A stretch of DNA of 64,000 bases from Kalaharituber pfeilii. Lineage: Eukaryota; Ascomycota; Pezizomycetes; Pezizales; Pezizaceae. Position numbers and translations under genes: made by a program. This document shows positions 54,550 to 64,000 of this stretch, one piece after another (the stretch's first letter is position 1; each line of letters starts with the position of its first letter). Location: positions 558,001-622,000 of the forward strand of contig WHUZ01000022.1 in NCBI GenBank assembly GCA_015179045.1. Direction: 5' to 3'. The notes beneath the pieces are model-generated. The model was not told where the DNA came from. It saw only the letters and a program-made list of their open reading frames with translations, and searched no databases.

Positions 54550-55028
54550 CAGTTTTACCTAGCTATACCGGACCTCGTTAAACCGGAAACCTTGCTATAC
54601 CGGACGACCCTTGACGGTTTTTGCAATTTACATAAAAAAAAAATTATCTATACCAGACACCCAGTTAAACCGGGCCGGACAACAAAACTATAGACTCTTA
54701 AATTCAAATTACATACAAACTAACTAGCTGAACCGGATGAAGGCCTCAACCATGAAACTTCTTTGGTAACTTCTGTGTTATAGTGGTATTATTTAAGTAT
54801 TCTCAATATGTTGAATTCAATGTTCAAAGTTCAGTAATATCTTGGGAGATTGAGAAAAGGATACCCCGCTGAATACCAGTCTCCAGGCATATTGTATCTC
54901 TCAATTGGCTTACTAAGGTCTTTTACCCCCCTGGCAGGCACCCCTGCAAAATTTGTTATACCGGATGCTAGGTTAAACCGGATAGAAAGTGTTGGATTTC
55001 GGTCGTCCGGTATAGCAAGGTGTAACTG
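54550..55028. mobile_element. Type V element in the promoter of gene D
   Basis: Left end CAGTTTTACCTAGCTATACC, right end TATAGCAAGGTGTAACTG, TA on both sides. It sits at the same target as in unit C, about 270 bp before the start codon. This copy keeps the full CAGTT left end that C has partly lost. Confidence 0.85.
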
Positions 55029-55300
55029 TAGTTTATGGGAGATTTCGTGTCGGAAAGTTCATTTTCACTTTTGCTGCTGATGACTTGCCTAAGTGGGTCG
55101 CTTCGTGGAGTAGCGTTGGCCTATGACACGTTGGAGCTGCAGCAGTAACGGAAAATGTGGGGCTGAGGTCAACCCTGTTTGTGGTAACAATTATCATCTA
55201 CCATCACTCACAGCCTCGAAGTAAACAAACAGGTTCTTTACACAAGTCCTCGCTTTTACTTGTACATCCGACAGTGATTCTGCCCCACTAGTTCTTCAAG

Positions 55301-58300
55301 ATGGATAACCAGAAAGCCGGAAGTTCAGGCGCGCCCCAGAAGGGGAGACTTTTTGCGGATAAGCTGCCAGTCAAGTGAGTTTCAGGAAAAAAAAATGGCG
55401 CTTCGCCACTGCACTCCCTAGGCTAACTCTGCCAATTAATAGACGTCCGAGTCCATCCAGGTCGGGGTCTCCTGCTGGAGAAAAGAGGAATACGGGGGCC
55501 AGGGGTGTCACTATACGTGATTTCATCAATGAAAGGCTGAATTCATTTAGTATGCATAGTTTATACCCCCTTATGCACTAAGCCCTTGCTAACATAGAGC
55601 TAGCACGGGATCAACGTCAAGAAATTGAATGGAAACCCTCGTTTACAGAATTTGATCAGCAAGTCAAGAATAACTACCTAGCCAAACATCAGTCAGAGTT
55701 TGATCTCAACCTATATATTCCTGCGGAGGGATTGATACATCCACATGACAGCAATCGTTTTGATCTACTGGAAGCTGTTCAAAGGTTCCTTTCAGATGAT
55801 GCACCACAAAAGGTTTGCTAGATTTTGATTCTATTAATCATTTATTTTATTTTATTTTATTTGGTGCTCGCGCCCCTGCTGGATATTGCTAACATGCATG
55901 AATGAGAAGGTTTGCTTGATTCAAGGTGCAGCTGGGTCTGGAAAATCAACGTTCAACCATCACCTTGCACACCAGCTATGGTCTGAGTACGAGAGAGCTT
56001 CCAATCAAGCAACTGCAGTGGTCCCCATATTCATCTCACTCTTCAGGATATATACATCGGGCACTCCCCACCAAGATCTAATAGCTGCTTTTTTTGCTGC
56101 ACAAGGGTTTCATGAAGAGCAAATAGAGCTTGTTCGACGAGAACGGCAGTTTGTATTCATCTTGGATGGTTATGATGAAATCGAGGGCCAGAACCGCAAC
56201 TTTTATACTGAAAACAAGCTTGACTCATGGAAAGCTAAAGTTGTCATTACCAGTCGACCAGAATATTTACCCTCAGGGTACCGGAACAAATTTCACCCTC
56301 GCAATAAGCCACAAGTGTTACAAGAATACTACCTTGCACCATTTTCGGAGTCCAGTATCCGGAAATATATTTCACTATATGTAAAGACTCTGCCTGACCA
56401 TTCAATTGAGGAGTACGAATATTATATTTCAAATCCCGATGTGTTTGCTTCAATCAGCAACCCTTTCCTTCTCCGAATGGCTATGACTGTGGGGCCAGCT
56501 CAAGGTAAAGTCAAGCTTAAGCGTGGGAATTTATACGAACAATTCATCGACCACTGGCTTGACCAGGCACATGGACGGTTGGCTAATATTCAACTATCAA
56601 AAGCTGAGCATGATGGATTTATCCAGTTAGAAAAGGAAGACTTCAGTTTCCAAGTACGATGCTTTTGCCAACAGTTTGCACTAGCCCTCTATCGTCTTCA
56701 GGTGTTAGAAGCAAATTATACCCCTATTAGTTTTTTTTTCCAATTCTGTATCACAAAACCAGTTGGTCTGGAAGACATATTTGGCAGATGATGACCGAAC
56801 ACGGATTTTACGCTTTAGTTCACCCCTTCTTCGACAGCGAAATTCCTGCCGGTTTCTACACAAGTCACTACGGGACTATTTGGTAGCTGAAGGAATTTGG
56901 GAAGATGAGGCATTGAAAGAGTGTAAAGCCAATGCACTAATCAATGAGTTTCACCTTGTCGATGATCTCGGTGTTCTTGATTTCCTCATCGAAAAAGCAT
57001 GGTTATTGCAAGACTATTTTTTAGCTCTGATTGAGAGATCCAAAACCGATGCGAATTTTTCTACTGCAGCAGCAAATGCAATTACAATTCTAGTTAGAGG
57101 AGGGAAGAGCTTTAGTGGTCATGATTTGCGTGGCATACGGATTCCTAAAGCTAATCTAAGTGGTGGCTTCTTTGAGCGAGCTCAGCTGCAAAATGCAGAC
57201 CTATCTCAGGTTCGTATATGAACTAGAACTTATTACTCCTATCAAACTTAATTAGCTAATTTCATATGGTGAGAAGGTTCGTATGCATCAGACCTGGCTT
57301 AGAAATGCAGACTTAAGTAAAGCTAGCATGAGCTTTGTATCATTTGGGGAAAGGCCTTTCATCCAATTGAAGAGCTACGTTTATGCCTGCGCCTTCTCTC
57401 CTGACGGCCAGCTGCTTGCCTCTAGTGGTGGTGATGGCACTATACGGCTATGGTCAGTGCAGCGTCAACAAGCCGTCCATACCTTCCAGGGCCATAGCGG
57501 ATGGGTAAGCAGTGTCGCCTTCTCTCCTGACGGCCAGCTGCTTGCCTCTGGTGGTAGTGGTGGTGGTGGTATTGGTGGTGGTGGCACTATACGGCTATGG
57601 TCAGTGCAGCGTCAACAAGCCATCCATACCTTCCAGGGCCATAGCGGATCGGTAAGCAGTGTCGCCTTCTCTCCTGACGGCCAGCTGCTTGCCTCTGGTG
57701 GTAGTAGTGGTGGTGGTGGTATTGGTAGTGATGGCACTATACGGCTATGGTCAGTGCAGCGTCAACAAGCCATCCATACCTTCCAGGGTCATAGCGGATC
57801 GGTAAGCAGTGTCGCCTTCTCTCCTGACGGCCAGCTGCTTGCCTCTGGTGGTGGTGGTGGTGGTGGTGGTGGTGGTGGTGGTGGTGGTGGTATTGTTGGT
57901 GATGGCGCTATACGGCTATGGTCAGTGCAGCGTCAACAAGCCATCCACATCCATACCTTCCAGGCCTATACGGGACCGGTAAGCAGTGTCGCCTTCTCTC
58001 CTGACGGCCAGCTGCTTGCCTCTGGTGGTGGTGGTGGTATTGCTGGTATTGTTGGTGATGGCACTATACGGCTATGGTCAGTGCAGCGTCAACAAGCCAT
58101 CCATACCTTCCAGGGCCAGGGCCATCGCGGATCGGTAAGCAGTGTCGCCTTCTCTCCTGACGGCCAGCTGCTTGCCTCTGGTGGTGGTGGTATTGTTGGT
58201 GATGGCACTATACGGCTATGGTCAGTGCAGCGTCAACAAGCCATCCATACCTTCCAGGGCCAGGGCCATCCCGGACCGGTAAGCAGTGTCGCCTTCTCTC

Positions 58301-58539
58301 CTGACGGCCAGCTGCTTGCCTCTGGCAGTTCTCATGGTATATATGTAGGGCAGGTGCAACGCAATGCAAGTGGCACGCTAGACCATGATGCCTTAGATAT
58401 CATCTGTCTATGGGGAGTACCCCAAAACAGACTCGTCCTCACAAATATAAACATCCAGGGTGTGACTGGGCTCGATCCGCTCAATGTTCGCCTACTTAGA
58501 CAACACCAAGCAATTGGGGAGCCTGTACCTACGGTGTAA
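55301..58539 (+). pseudogene. NACHT-WD40 STAND gene D, frameshifted, short WD array
   Basis: Exons by comparison with A-C: 55301-55374, 55443-55549, 55598-55812, 55907-57209 and 57277-58539. Exon 4 is 1303 bp, one base more than in B and C. The extra T lies in the run 56731-56739, where copy C has seven T and three C. The shift brings a stop at 56789-56791, after the NACHT core (Walker A G-A-A-G-S-G-K-S-T and Walker B L-D-G-Y-D-E are intact). Unshifted, the protein would be about 986 residues. The WD array has only six complete repeats plus the last one, and almost every repeat has an expanded Gly-rich loop, the longest with 15 consecutive glycines. It may be a pseudogene, a truncated NACHT-only protein, or a sequencing error in a homopolymer. 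Confidence 0.85.
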
Positions 58540-58836
58540 AGCTTATTGCAGGTGTTTTACGACACCGCCTGGGGCCTCACAAAAAATTTTTATAGCTAAT
58601 CGGCCCCTTTATATAGCATACTCAGTGTGGCGTTTTTCCCCTTCATCTTGTATATGCTATTTTTATATGCTTAACAATCAATGATTTTAACTTGCATAGT
58701 ATAGTCTTTCTACCATGTTCTATTTGTTTCTATGTATTTCCATTTATTTCTGCTATGTTTTCTATCTACGTGCTGTCTGTCATGTATTCCACGTGCCTTT
58801 GTTTGCCAAAGATTTTTCTAGTTACTTCTGCAATTA

Positions 58837-59540
58837 CAGTCAAACCTGTCATATTGGATAACGTCGGGACCAGAGGGTTCCATCCAATAATACAGATTAT
58901 CCGCTTAGACGTGTTTGAGTCAAAAAGTCAATTTTTGTTGCTATATACATGCAGTCAGAGCCATAGCAGGTACTAGTAGGTACATAAATAATAAACTATA
59001 CATGTGCAAAATAAGAGTTAATACAGGTGACCCTGGCTATAGTGAAGGGACGGGCGAGATTCTTTGCATACACAGGCAACGAAAGTGCCCTTGCGATAGT
59101 GAAAACTAGTTGTAGTGAAGAAAATTGGCCGGATTCTTGGCCTTTATTATAGCCAGGGTCACCTGTAGATACCTGTTTTAAAAGGCACTTGAAGCTTTGG
59201 ATGCTGTTGAGGATAACAGAATGGTACCGTTTAGCCTCAGTAGGATCTTGGTTTGCACTTCTTTGCCATAGTGTCTACTATGCTATGTACTGACAGCAAT
59301 CTAAGATACGAGATCTGTATTTGCTACTAACATAACTATACGCAAGCTACTATTACAACAGTCCCATATAACAGATGGTTAAAGTTCGTGATCCTTGCGA
59401 GTATGACAGGTCCAATTACTATGTAGACTCGGGAAACGGGCCAGCAACTATGCTATCCATCCAATAATGAAAATATCCAATAATCTACACCGGCCCAAGC
59501 TCGGGCCGGCGAAGTTCATCCAATATGACAGGTTTGACTG
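58837..59540. mobile_element. Type III element, unit D
   Basis: CAGTCAAACCTGTCATATTG at the left, ATATGACAGGTTTGACTG at the right, TA on both sides, and the same insertion point as in A and B. Nested type IV lies at 59024-59165. Confidence 0.85.
59024..59165. mobile_element. Type IV mini-element nested in type III, unit D
   Basis: 142 bp, ends CAGGTGACCCTGGCTATAGT and TTATAGCCAGGGTCACCTG, TA-flanked, closely matching the unit A copy. Confidence 0.8.
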
Positions 59541-60027
59541 TATGTAAGTATGTCATATAGCAAAGCATGTGACTTACACATTCTATTCCTTATTGGCAGT
59601 ATCTACCTTCACTTTGTACTACGATCGGAGGGTTGGTGCAACCAGACTAACGTGCCCGATGTGGTAACGATCTGCCCCCCTGTAACGATCCTACATTTTC
59701 ACCCCCGCTTCGGCAACCTGCTCCTCATCTTTCAACCGCGATTATCCTGCATATCTCAGCGAATGCTACATATTTTGAACTCGTTTTACCCGCAGTTAAT
59801 AGCTATGCGACAGGAAATTAAGCCTGCAAACATTAACCGAGCAATCGCTTATGCATACAAACATCGGGGAGAGTCAATACCAAAAATTGCTTCCTACTTT
59901 GATGTAAAAGCTATTACATTACGTAGACGACTCGATGGGGTACAGAAAGGAAGGAAGGAGGCTCGCGAAAGGCAGCAATTGCTTACTAGAGGTGAAGAGA
60001 ATGCATTAGAGGCCTGGGCACTTACTA

Positions 60028-60328
60028 GACAGAAAAATAAGTATTTGGACAGGGGATAGATGCATATTATGCACTGTGCGGTATTCGGCATAATTTGGTA
60101 TGCTTGGCGGTAAAACAGGCCCAAATTCATTATGTCAGCTTTCCAAATTTCATCACGTCAGCTGTCCAAATACTTTCTTACATAATGAATTTGGACACCC
60201 TATTACGAAATTTGGACTGTCTTATGGCTATCACCAGCCAAGCATACGAAAATATGGTAGTTTCTGCCGAATACTGCATGGGGCATAAATATGCATTTAT
60301 CCCCTGTCCAAATACTTATTTTTCTGTC
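60028..60328. mobile_element. 301-bp foldback MITE inside the transposase
   Basis: The outer 40 or so bases are inverted (left GACAGAAAAATAAGTATTTG, right CAAATACTTATTTTTCTGTC), and pairing continues inward with gaps to about 90 bases (GTATTCGGCA, GTATGCTTGG). TA or CTAG is duplicated (CTAG at 60025-60028 and 60328-60331). Offset between the duplications is 303 bp, a multiple of three. No coding capacity. A related end occurs at 4612-4678. Confidence 0.92.
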
Positions 60329-60929
60329 TAGTACAATGAGTGATATGGGCTTTCCAGTTCATTTGCGAATGCTGAGATCTATGGCTGTTTTAATTCTGCA
60401 GCGAAGGTTTAGCAATGCAGTTCCAGGAGATCGGTGGCATGAGAGGTTTTTACTTCGACATCCCATAGTTAACAGCAAATATGTACAATATCTTGAGCGC
60501 ATTCGGCATTCGCAAGGGACAAATATTCCAGTGCAGAAGGCATTTTATCGGTCACTCCGGACTACAATGCGCCAACTTAAGATCACCCCTGACAACCTCT
60601 GGAACTATAATGAAAAGAGTATTATTATGGGCATTGCAACTGGCAGGCAGAAATGTATTGTTCGAGCAGGTCCAAGGCGAAAAATTGCAGTTACTGATGG
60701 CAATCGAGAATTTGTTACTGTCATAGAGACAGTAAATGCTGCTGGTCACATCATTCCTCTATACCTTGTCTTGCAGGCGAAAACCCATAGAGAAGGCTAC
60801 TACGGTGCTGAGGGTGTCCATAAACTTCCTGCAACTTTTGGACGCTCGCCTAGTGGATACATGGATGATGAACTAGGTGTTGAGTTTATAAAATATTACT
60901 TTGAGCCATATACTCGCCCCGTGAACCCT

Positions 60930-61011
60930 ACCACTACCTCCACCACCTCCACCACCTCCACCGCCTCCACCGCCTCCACCGCCTCCACCGCCTCCACTGC
61001 CTCTACCGCCG
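60930..61011. repeat. (CCACCT/CCGCCT)n minisatellite in the transposase
   Basis: Repeats of ACCTCC and GCCTCC triplet pairs encode a Thr-Ser-Thr/Thr-Ala-Ser tract between the first and second catalytic residues. The first transposase has only a short P-P-P-G loop at this place. Confidence 0.85.
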
Positions 61012-62696
61012 GCACCCCCATAGCAACTGGCCTTCCTACAAGCACTATACATGACAAACGCAGTATAATTATTTCGAGCGATTCACTGACCTTACCTCCC
61101 TCTAATATATCCGAATATCCTTGGCGCCTTTTAATTGTTGATGGTCACTCTTCCCATGTCGCTTACCAAGTCGTTGAATATGCACTCAATCACCGGATTC
61201 AAATGCGTTGTCTTCCTCCACATTCAACTCATTTAATGCAACCTCTTGATGTTGGATGTTTCTCTCCTCTCCAAAGATACTACCGCAATGGCTTACAAGA
61301 TTGGATATATCAAAAGCCTCGTGATATTTTGCGCAAACCTGACTTCTAGGAAATTCTTTGTGGTGCCATACAATCTACTTTTACTACCGATACTATTTTG
61401 GGTGCATGGCGGGGGTCTGGATGCTGGCCTATTGATCCCGACAAAGTTATTCCTCCTCAAGTTCAAGCGACAATGACGGTCAATCCAGATCTCTCTATAT
61501 TAGATACTCCATCAAAGCAAATAGTACTGCGAACTGCTCTGGACAAGGCAATTTTGACTCCACATACACGCAAGACTGTGATGGATCATGTATTGTTTCT
61601 GGAGGAAAAGCTAACAAAATATACGGTGATTGAGCCTAATGCTACAACCTTCAAAGCTCTATGGAATGGTAAGATAGTCAAAAAAGCTCCGGCTGGTAGT
61701 TTGAAGCATATTAAAGGCCCTCGGACTCTTAATCGAGCATATATTGAATCCTCTCGACAAGCCGAAGTCAAAGCAGCACTGGAAGCAGAGGAAAAGAAAG
61801 AGCGGAAGAGGCTGGAAAAGGAACAAAAAGCAGTAGAGAAGATAAGAAAAGAGGAAGAGAAAATTCAGAAGGCAGAGGAGCGACGAAAAATAGCTGAGGA
61901 TAAGAAAGAAGCTGCTGAAGTGAAAAAGCAGCTAGCAGCGGAGGAGCGAGAAAGAAAGGCAAAAGAGAAACAAGAACAGAGAGAAATAGCTGCAGCTGAG
62001 CGGGCCGCAAAGACAGGTCGTGGGGGAGCTCGCGGGCGAGGCCGGGGCCGAGGAAGGCCTTTGGTTCAGGAGGTGGGAGGGTCCGAACACCTGCTAGGGG
62101 GGGGGGGTGAAGGAGGTTCCGGTAGTAAATCTCGAGCCACAGACCTCTTCTATCATACCTGATGCCTCAGACGAAGTTACTGCTACTATCTCTAGTGCTT
62201 CATCTACCACTACTTCAAGTCCTAGTATTCCTGGATCACCTGAGGACTCTGAGGACACTGATGATGATATTGAGGTACAGAGATTAGCTCGAGAATGTGA
62301 ATTTCTTCTATATATTTGAAGGTGCGTGTATCCTATATAATTCCTATATACATTTATTAACTTTAACTGAAAAGACTAGTGCTAGGCGAATGATTATTAC
62401 TCATTTTCTATATTATTTTCCTGATTCTGAGAATATTGAGCTATATTATATGCAGGGAGGGGTTAATTCATATAAATAATGATGAATTCGGTTATAGTTA
62501 TTGGAATTTTGGCTTTTTCCTTATTATGATAGTATATTCAGATTCAGCGATATCAAATTGATATAATACTATGCAATTTCCGTAGTCGCAATATATCCGG
62601 TAATATGTAGGTAATAGGGCAAGGAATGCATGACGAGGAGTGCCAAGAGAGTGGATCGTTACAGGGGGGCAGCTCGTTACCACTTCGGGCACGCTA

Positions 62697-63399
62697 CTGT
62701 CAGACCATGCTATAACGAACCCCGCCATACCTCGGCGATTTCCCTCTCCAACCTGTTCTGCCCTTGTTATAATGAAATCCCACCAAGTAATGAAACGCTG
62801 TCTACATACAAATTGTTCTTGCTATACCATAACGAAAAATGGCAAATGAAATTTATCTATAGAGCCCCCCCTGGCGATCCACTAAGCTACTCTTGTATCC
62901 TTGCCTGTGACAAACAACAAAGCCTAAATGTTTATAAGAATTTTATACTATCAAGACAATGACATACTCTTTCATTCACAAAATGCCTATGAAACTCATT
63001 CAAGATCTCTTTTAGATGCTTCGGCTCTAATCTTTCTTGCATATCTGATGCTTCTCAAACTTACTTACTAATGCTCGCTGCTTGTTAGCTATGTAGTTGT
63101 TGACATCTTGACTGTTCTAATTACTGAGTGCTAGTCGGGACCAAAGGTAGTCCGTTACAGAATTTCTATTAGTTCAAGATTCACCTATGCCTTATTTTAT
63201 AGTCTCGAATATTTCTTGATTTGGTTATTTCCGATGCTAGTAAATCGATACGAAATGTGCTGCAATACATAGCTGTTGAGGAGTCCGAACTTAGCTGCCA
63301 AGGTTGCATGATTAATTTGTCACAATTTTCTACAACGAAAACCTTGCTATAACGAAAAGAAAGGGTCCGTGTTCGTTATATGTAGCAAGGGTCTGACTG
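62697..63399. mobile_element. Type I element, unit E
   Basis: Close match to 15732-16417. The right end has GGTCTGACTG next to TA. The left end reads CTGTCAGACC instead of CAGTCAGACC and abuts the right TA of the pogo-like element. Confidence 0.8.
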
Positions 63400-63724
63400 T
63401 ACGACCATCGGCAAACTTGCCGTTGCGTTCTAGGAGCCGGCATCCGTGATCTGCCTCTGCCTCTGCCTCAGCGGTGCGGAATAGTGCGGCACGGGACCGA
63501 AGCTTGAACCAAGGCCGATCCATAAAGTGAGTACCTCAGATAATGTGACATGCCGCAGAATCAAACTGTCTTTCATTGTGCTCAGTGGGCATTTGCAGAT
63601 GCGAGATTATATCCCGCAATACGGAGTCCTGGGCAGGCATAATAACCTCGCCCACGTGCACATATTGTGAGTCCAGCACATATCATACAAAGACCCCAGG
63701 ACTTTTTGATCTCGAGTTTAGGTA

Positions 63725-64000
63725 CAGTCTACCCTTGCTATACCGGATCGCTAAAATCTGGCAATTTTCGTCCGGTATAGCAAGGTTCCGGTATAGAATA
63801 AAATGCTTGGCTGACAGGGGAGGTGATAAATTCAATTAATTATACAAGTGAACATCAACTTGTTCACACCCAGCCAAAGACATCAATATGCATTGGTCAC
63901 GAAATCTAGTAACACACCGGGCCTTGACTGTGCTTAAGAAGCATCAAATATGTAAACATTGACTAGAGCCAAAATATGCTAAACAAAAGTTTAAGTCAAT
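63725..64000. mobile_element. Type II element, unit E, partial
   Basis: Left terminal repeat CAGTCTACCCTTGCTATACC next to TA at 63723-63724, then the same interior as in units A and B up to the window end. Confidence 0.8.

Larger units (their letters stand above)
53846..59625 (+). repeat. Segmental duplication unit D
   Basis: Begins with only the last 48 bp of a type I element (53846-53893), then the linker; the type II position is empty (54207-54220). R1 follows (54366-54549), then type V (54550-55028), NACHT-WD40 gene D (55301-58539), 3' flank, and type III with nested IV (58837-59540). It ends where sequence outside the left TIR of the second pogo-like element begins. Confidence 0.9.
59805..62319 (+). 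pseudogene. Fot1/pogo-family transposase, mutated and MITE-disrupted
   Basis: Similar along its length to the transposase at 24948-26753. The N-terminal helix-turn-helix (A-S-Y-F-D-V-K-A-I-T-L-R-R-R-L) precedes the MITE at 60028-60328; the frame resumes in register after it. Further lesions: the first catalytic Asp is Asn (W-N-Y-N-E-K, 60609-60611); a TAG replaces a conserved Trp at 61347-61349 (K-P-D-F-stop); and a G run at about 62096-62106 shifts the frame before the acidic C-terminus (S-E-D-T-D-D-D-I-E). The other two aspartates (61140-61142 and 61248-61250) are kept with DD35D spacing. An added Thr/Ser/Ala repeat lies at 60930-61011. The Lys/Glu-rich coiled coil and G-R-G-R-G-R segment follow. 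The start ATG was chosen by alignment with the first copy. Confidence 0.88.
59650..62694 (+). mobile_element. Second pogo-like transposon, inactive, with internal MITE
   Basis: Terminal inverted repeats of 42 bp (59650-59691, starting ACGTGCCCGATGTGGTAACG, and 62653-62694) differ at three positions. TA stands on both sides (59648-59649 and 62695-62696). The ends are unrelated to those of the transposon at 24811-27063, so it is a different family with a related transposase. The right TA is also the left boundary of the type I element of unit E. Confidence 0.9.
62697..64000 (+). repeat. Segmental duplication unit E, cut by the right edge
   Basis: Matches unit A from 15732 onward: type I element (62697-63399), linker (63400-63724) and the left part of a type II element (from 63725). 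The rest, including a possible fifth NACHT-WD40 gene, would lie beyond the window. Confidence 0.88.

Overview
The window looks like a repeat-rich region of a filamentous ascomycete genome. Evidence for this is the short introns (46-95 nt) with GTRNGY donors and CTAAC-type branch points, fungal gene families (NACHT-WD40 STAND receptors, a DUF4211 protein, a FAA1/FAA4-type acyl-CoA synthetase), and fungal transposons (Fot1/pogo-like, non-LTR elements with RNase H, a gag-like remnant). The density of transposon remains and the G:C-to-A:T damage in them would suit a Pezizomycete such as a truffle relative, but the sequence alone cannot fix the species.

Left part (1-15.7 kb). Three genes have good support: a secreted protein of unknown function (1005-2768, minus), an AMMECR1-domain protein (10461-11269, plus, one intron) and a long-chain acyl-CoA synthetase (12610-14969, minus, one intron). 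Between the first two lie decayed transposons. The main one is a gag-like pseudogene (7155-9823) split by a TA-flanked DNA element with perfect 25-bp terminal inverted repeats (7538-8695).

Central and right part (15.7-64 kb). The dominant feature is a head-to-tail series of large duplicated units, each carrying one NACHT-WD40 gene: A 18128-22256, B 35231-39282, C 43063-47213 and D 55301-58539. A fifth unit (E) begins at 62697 and runs off the right edge. Each gene has five exons and encodes an unrecognised N-terminal segment of about 132 residues, a NACHT NTPase, a short pentapeptide-like linker and an array of nearly identical 42-residue WD40 repeats (15, 14, 14 and 7). D carries a one-base frameshift. 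Variation between repeats is concentrated in a few codons and in a glycine-rich loop encoded by (GGT)n, the pattern expected of fungal non-self-recognition (HNWD-type) receptors under concerted evolution and diversification.

The units are studded with TA-flanked elements of four families with CAGT/CAGG ends, here called I, II, III and V, with a small family IV nested in III. Their presence or absence between units allows the duplication history to be read: V is in C and D only, III is in A, B and D with a clean empty site in C, and the B/C junction falls exactly at the end of a type II element. Between units lie a complete Fot1/pogo-like transposon with an intact DD35D transposase (24811-27063), a second, mutated relative disrupted by a MITE (59650-62694), two non-LTR retrotransposon remnants (23656-24578, minus; about 30560-32858, plus), and a 53-bp retro-insertion from the second of these families (47680-47732). 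One single-copy gene, a DUF4211 protein with an N-terminal PCNA-binding motif (50730-53435, minus), sits between units C and D.
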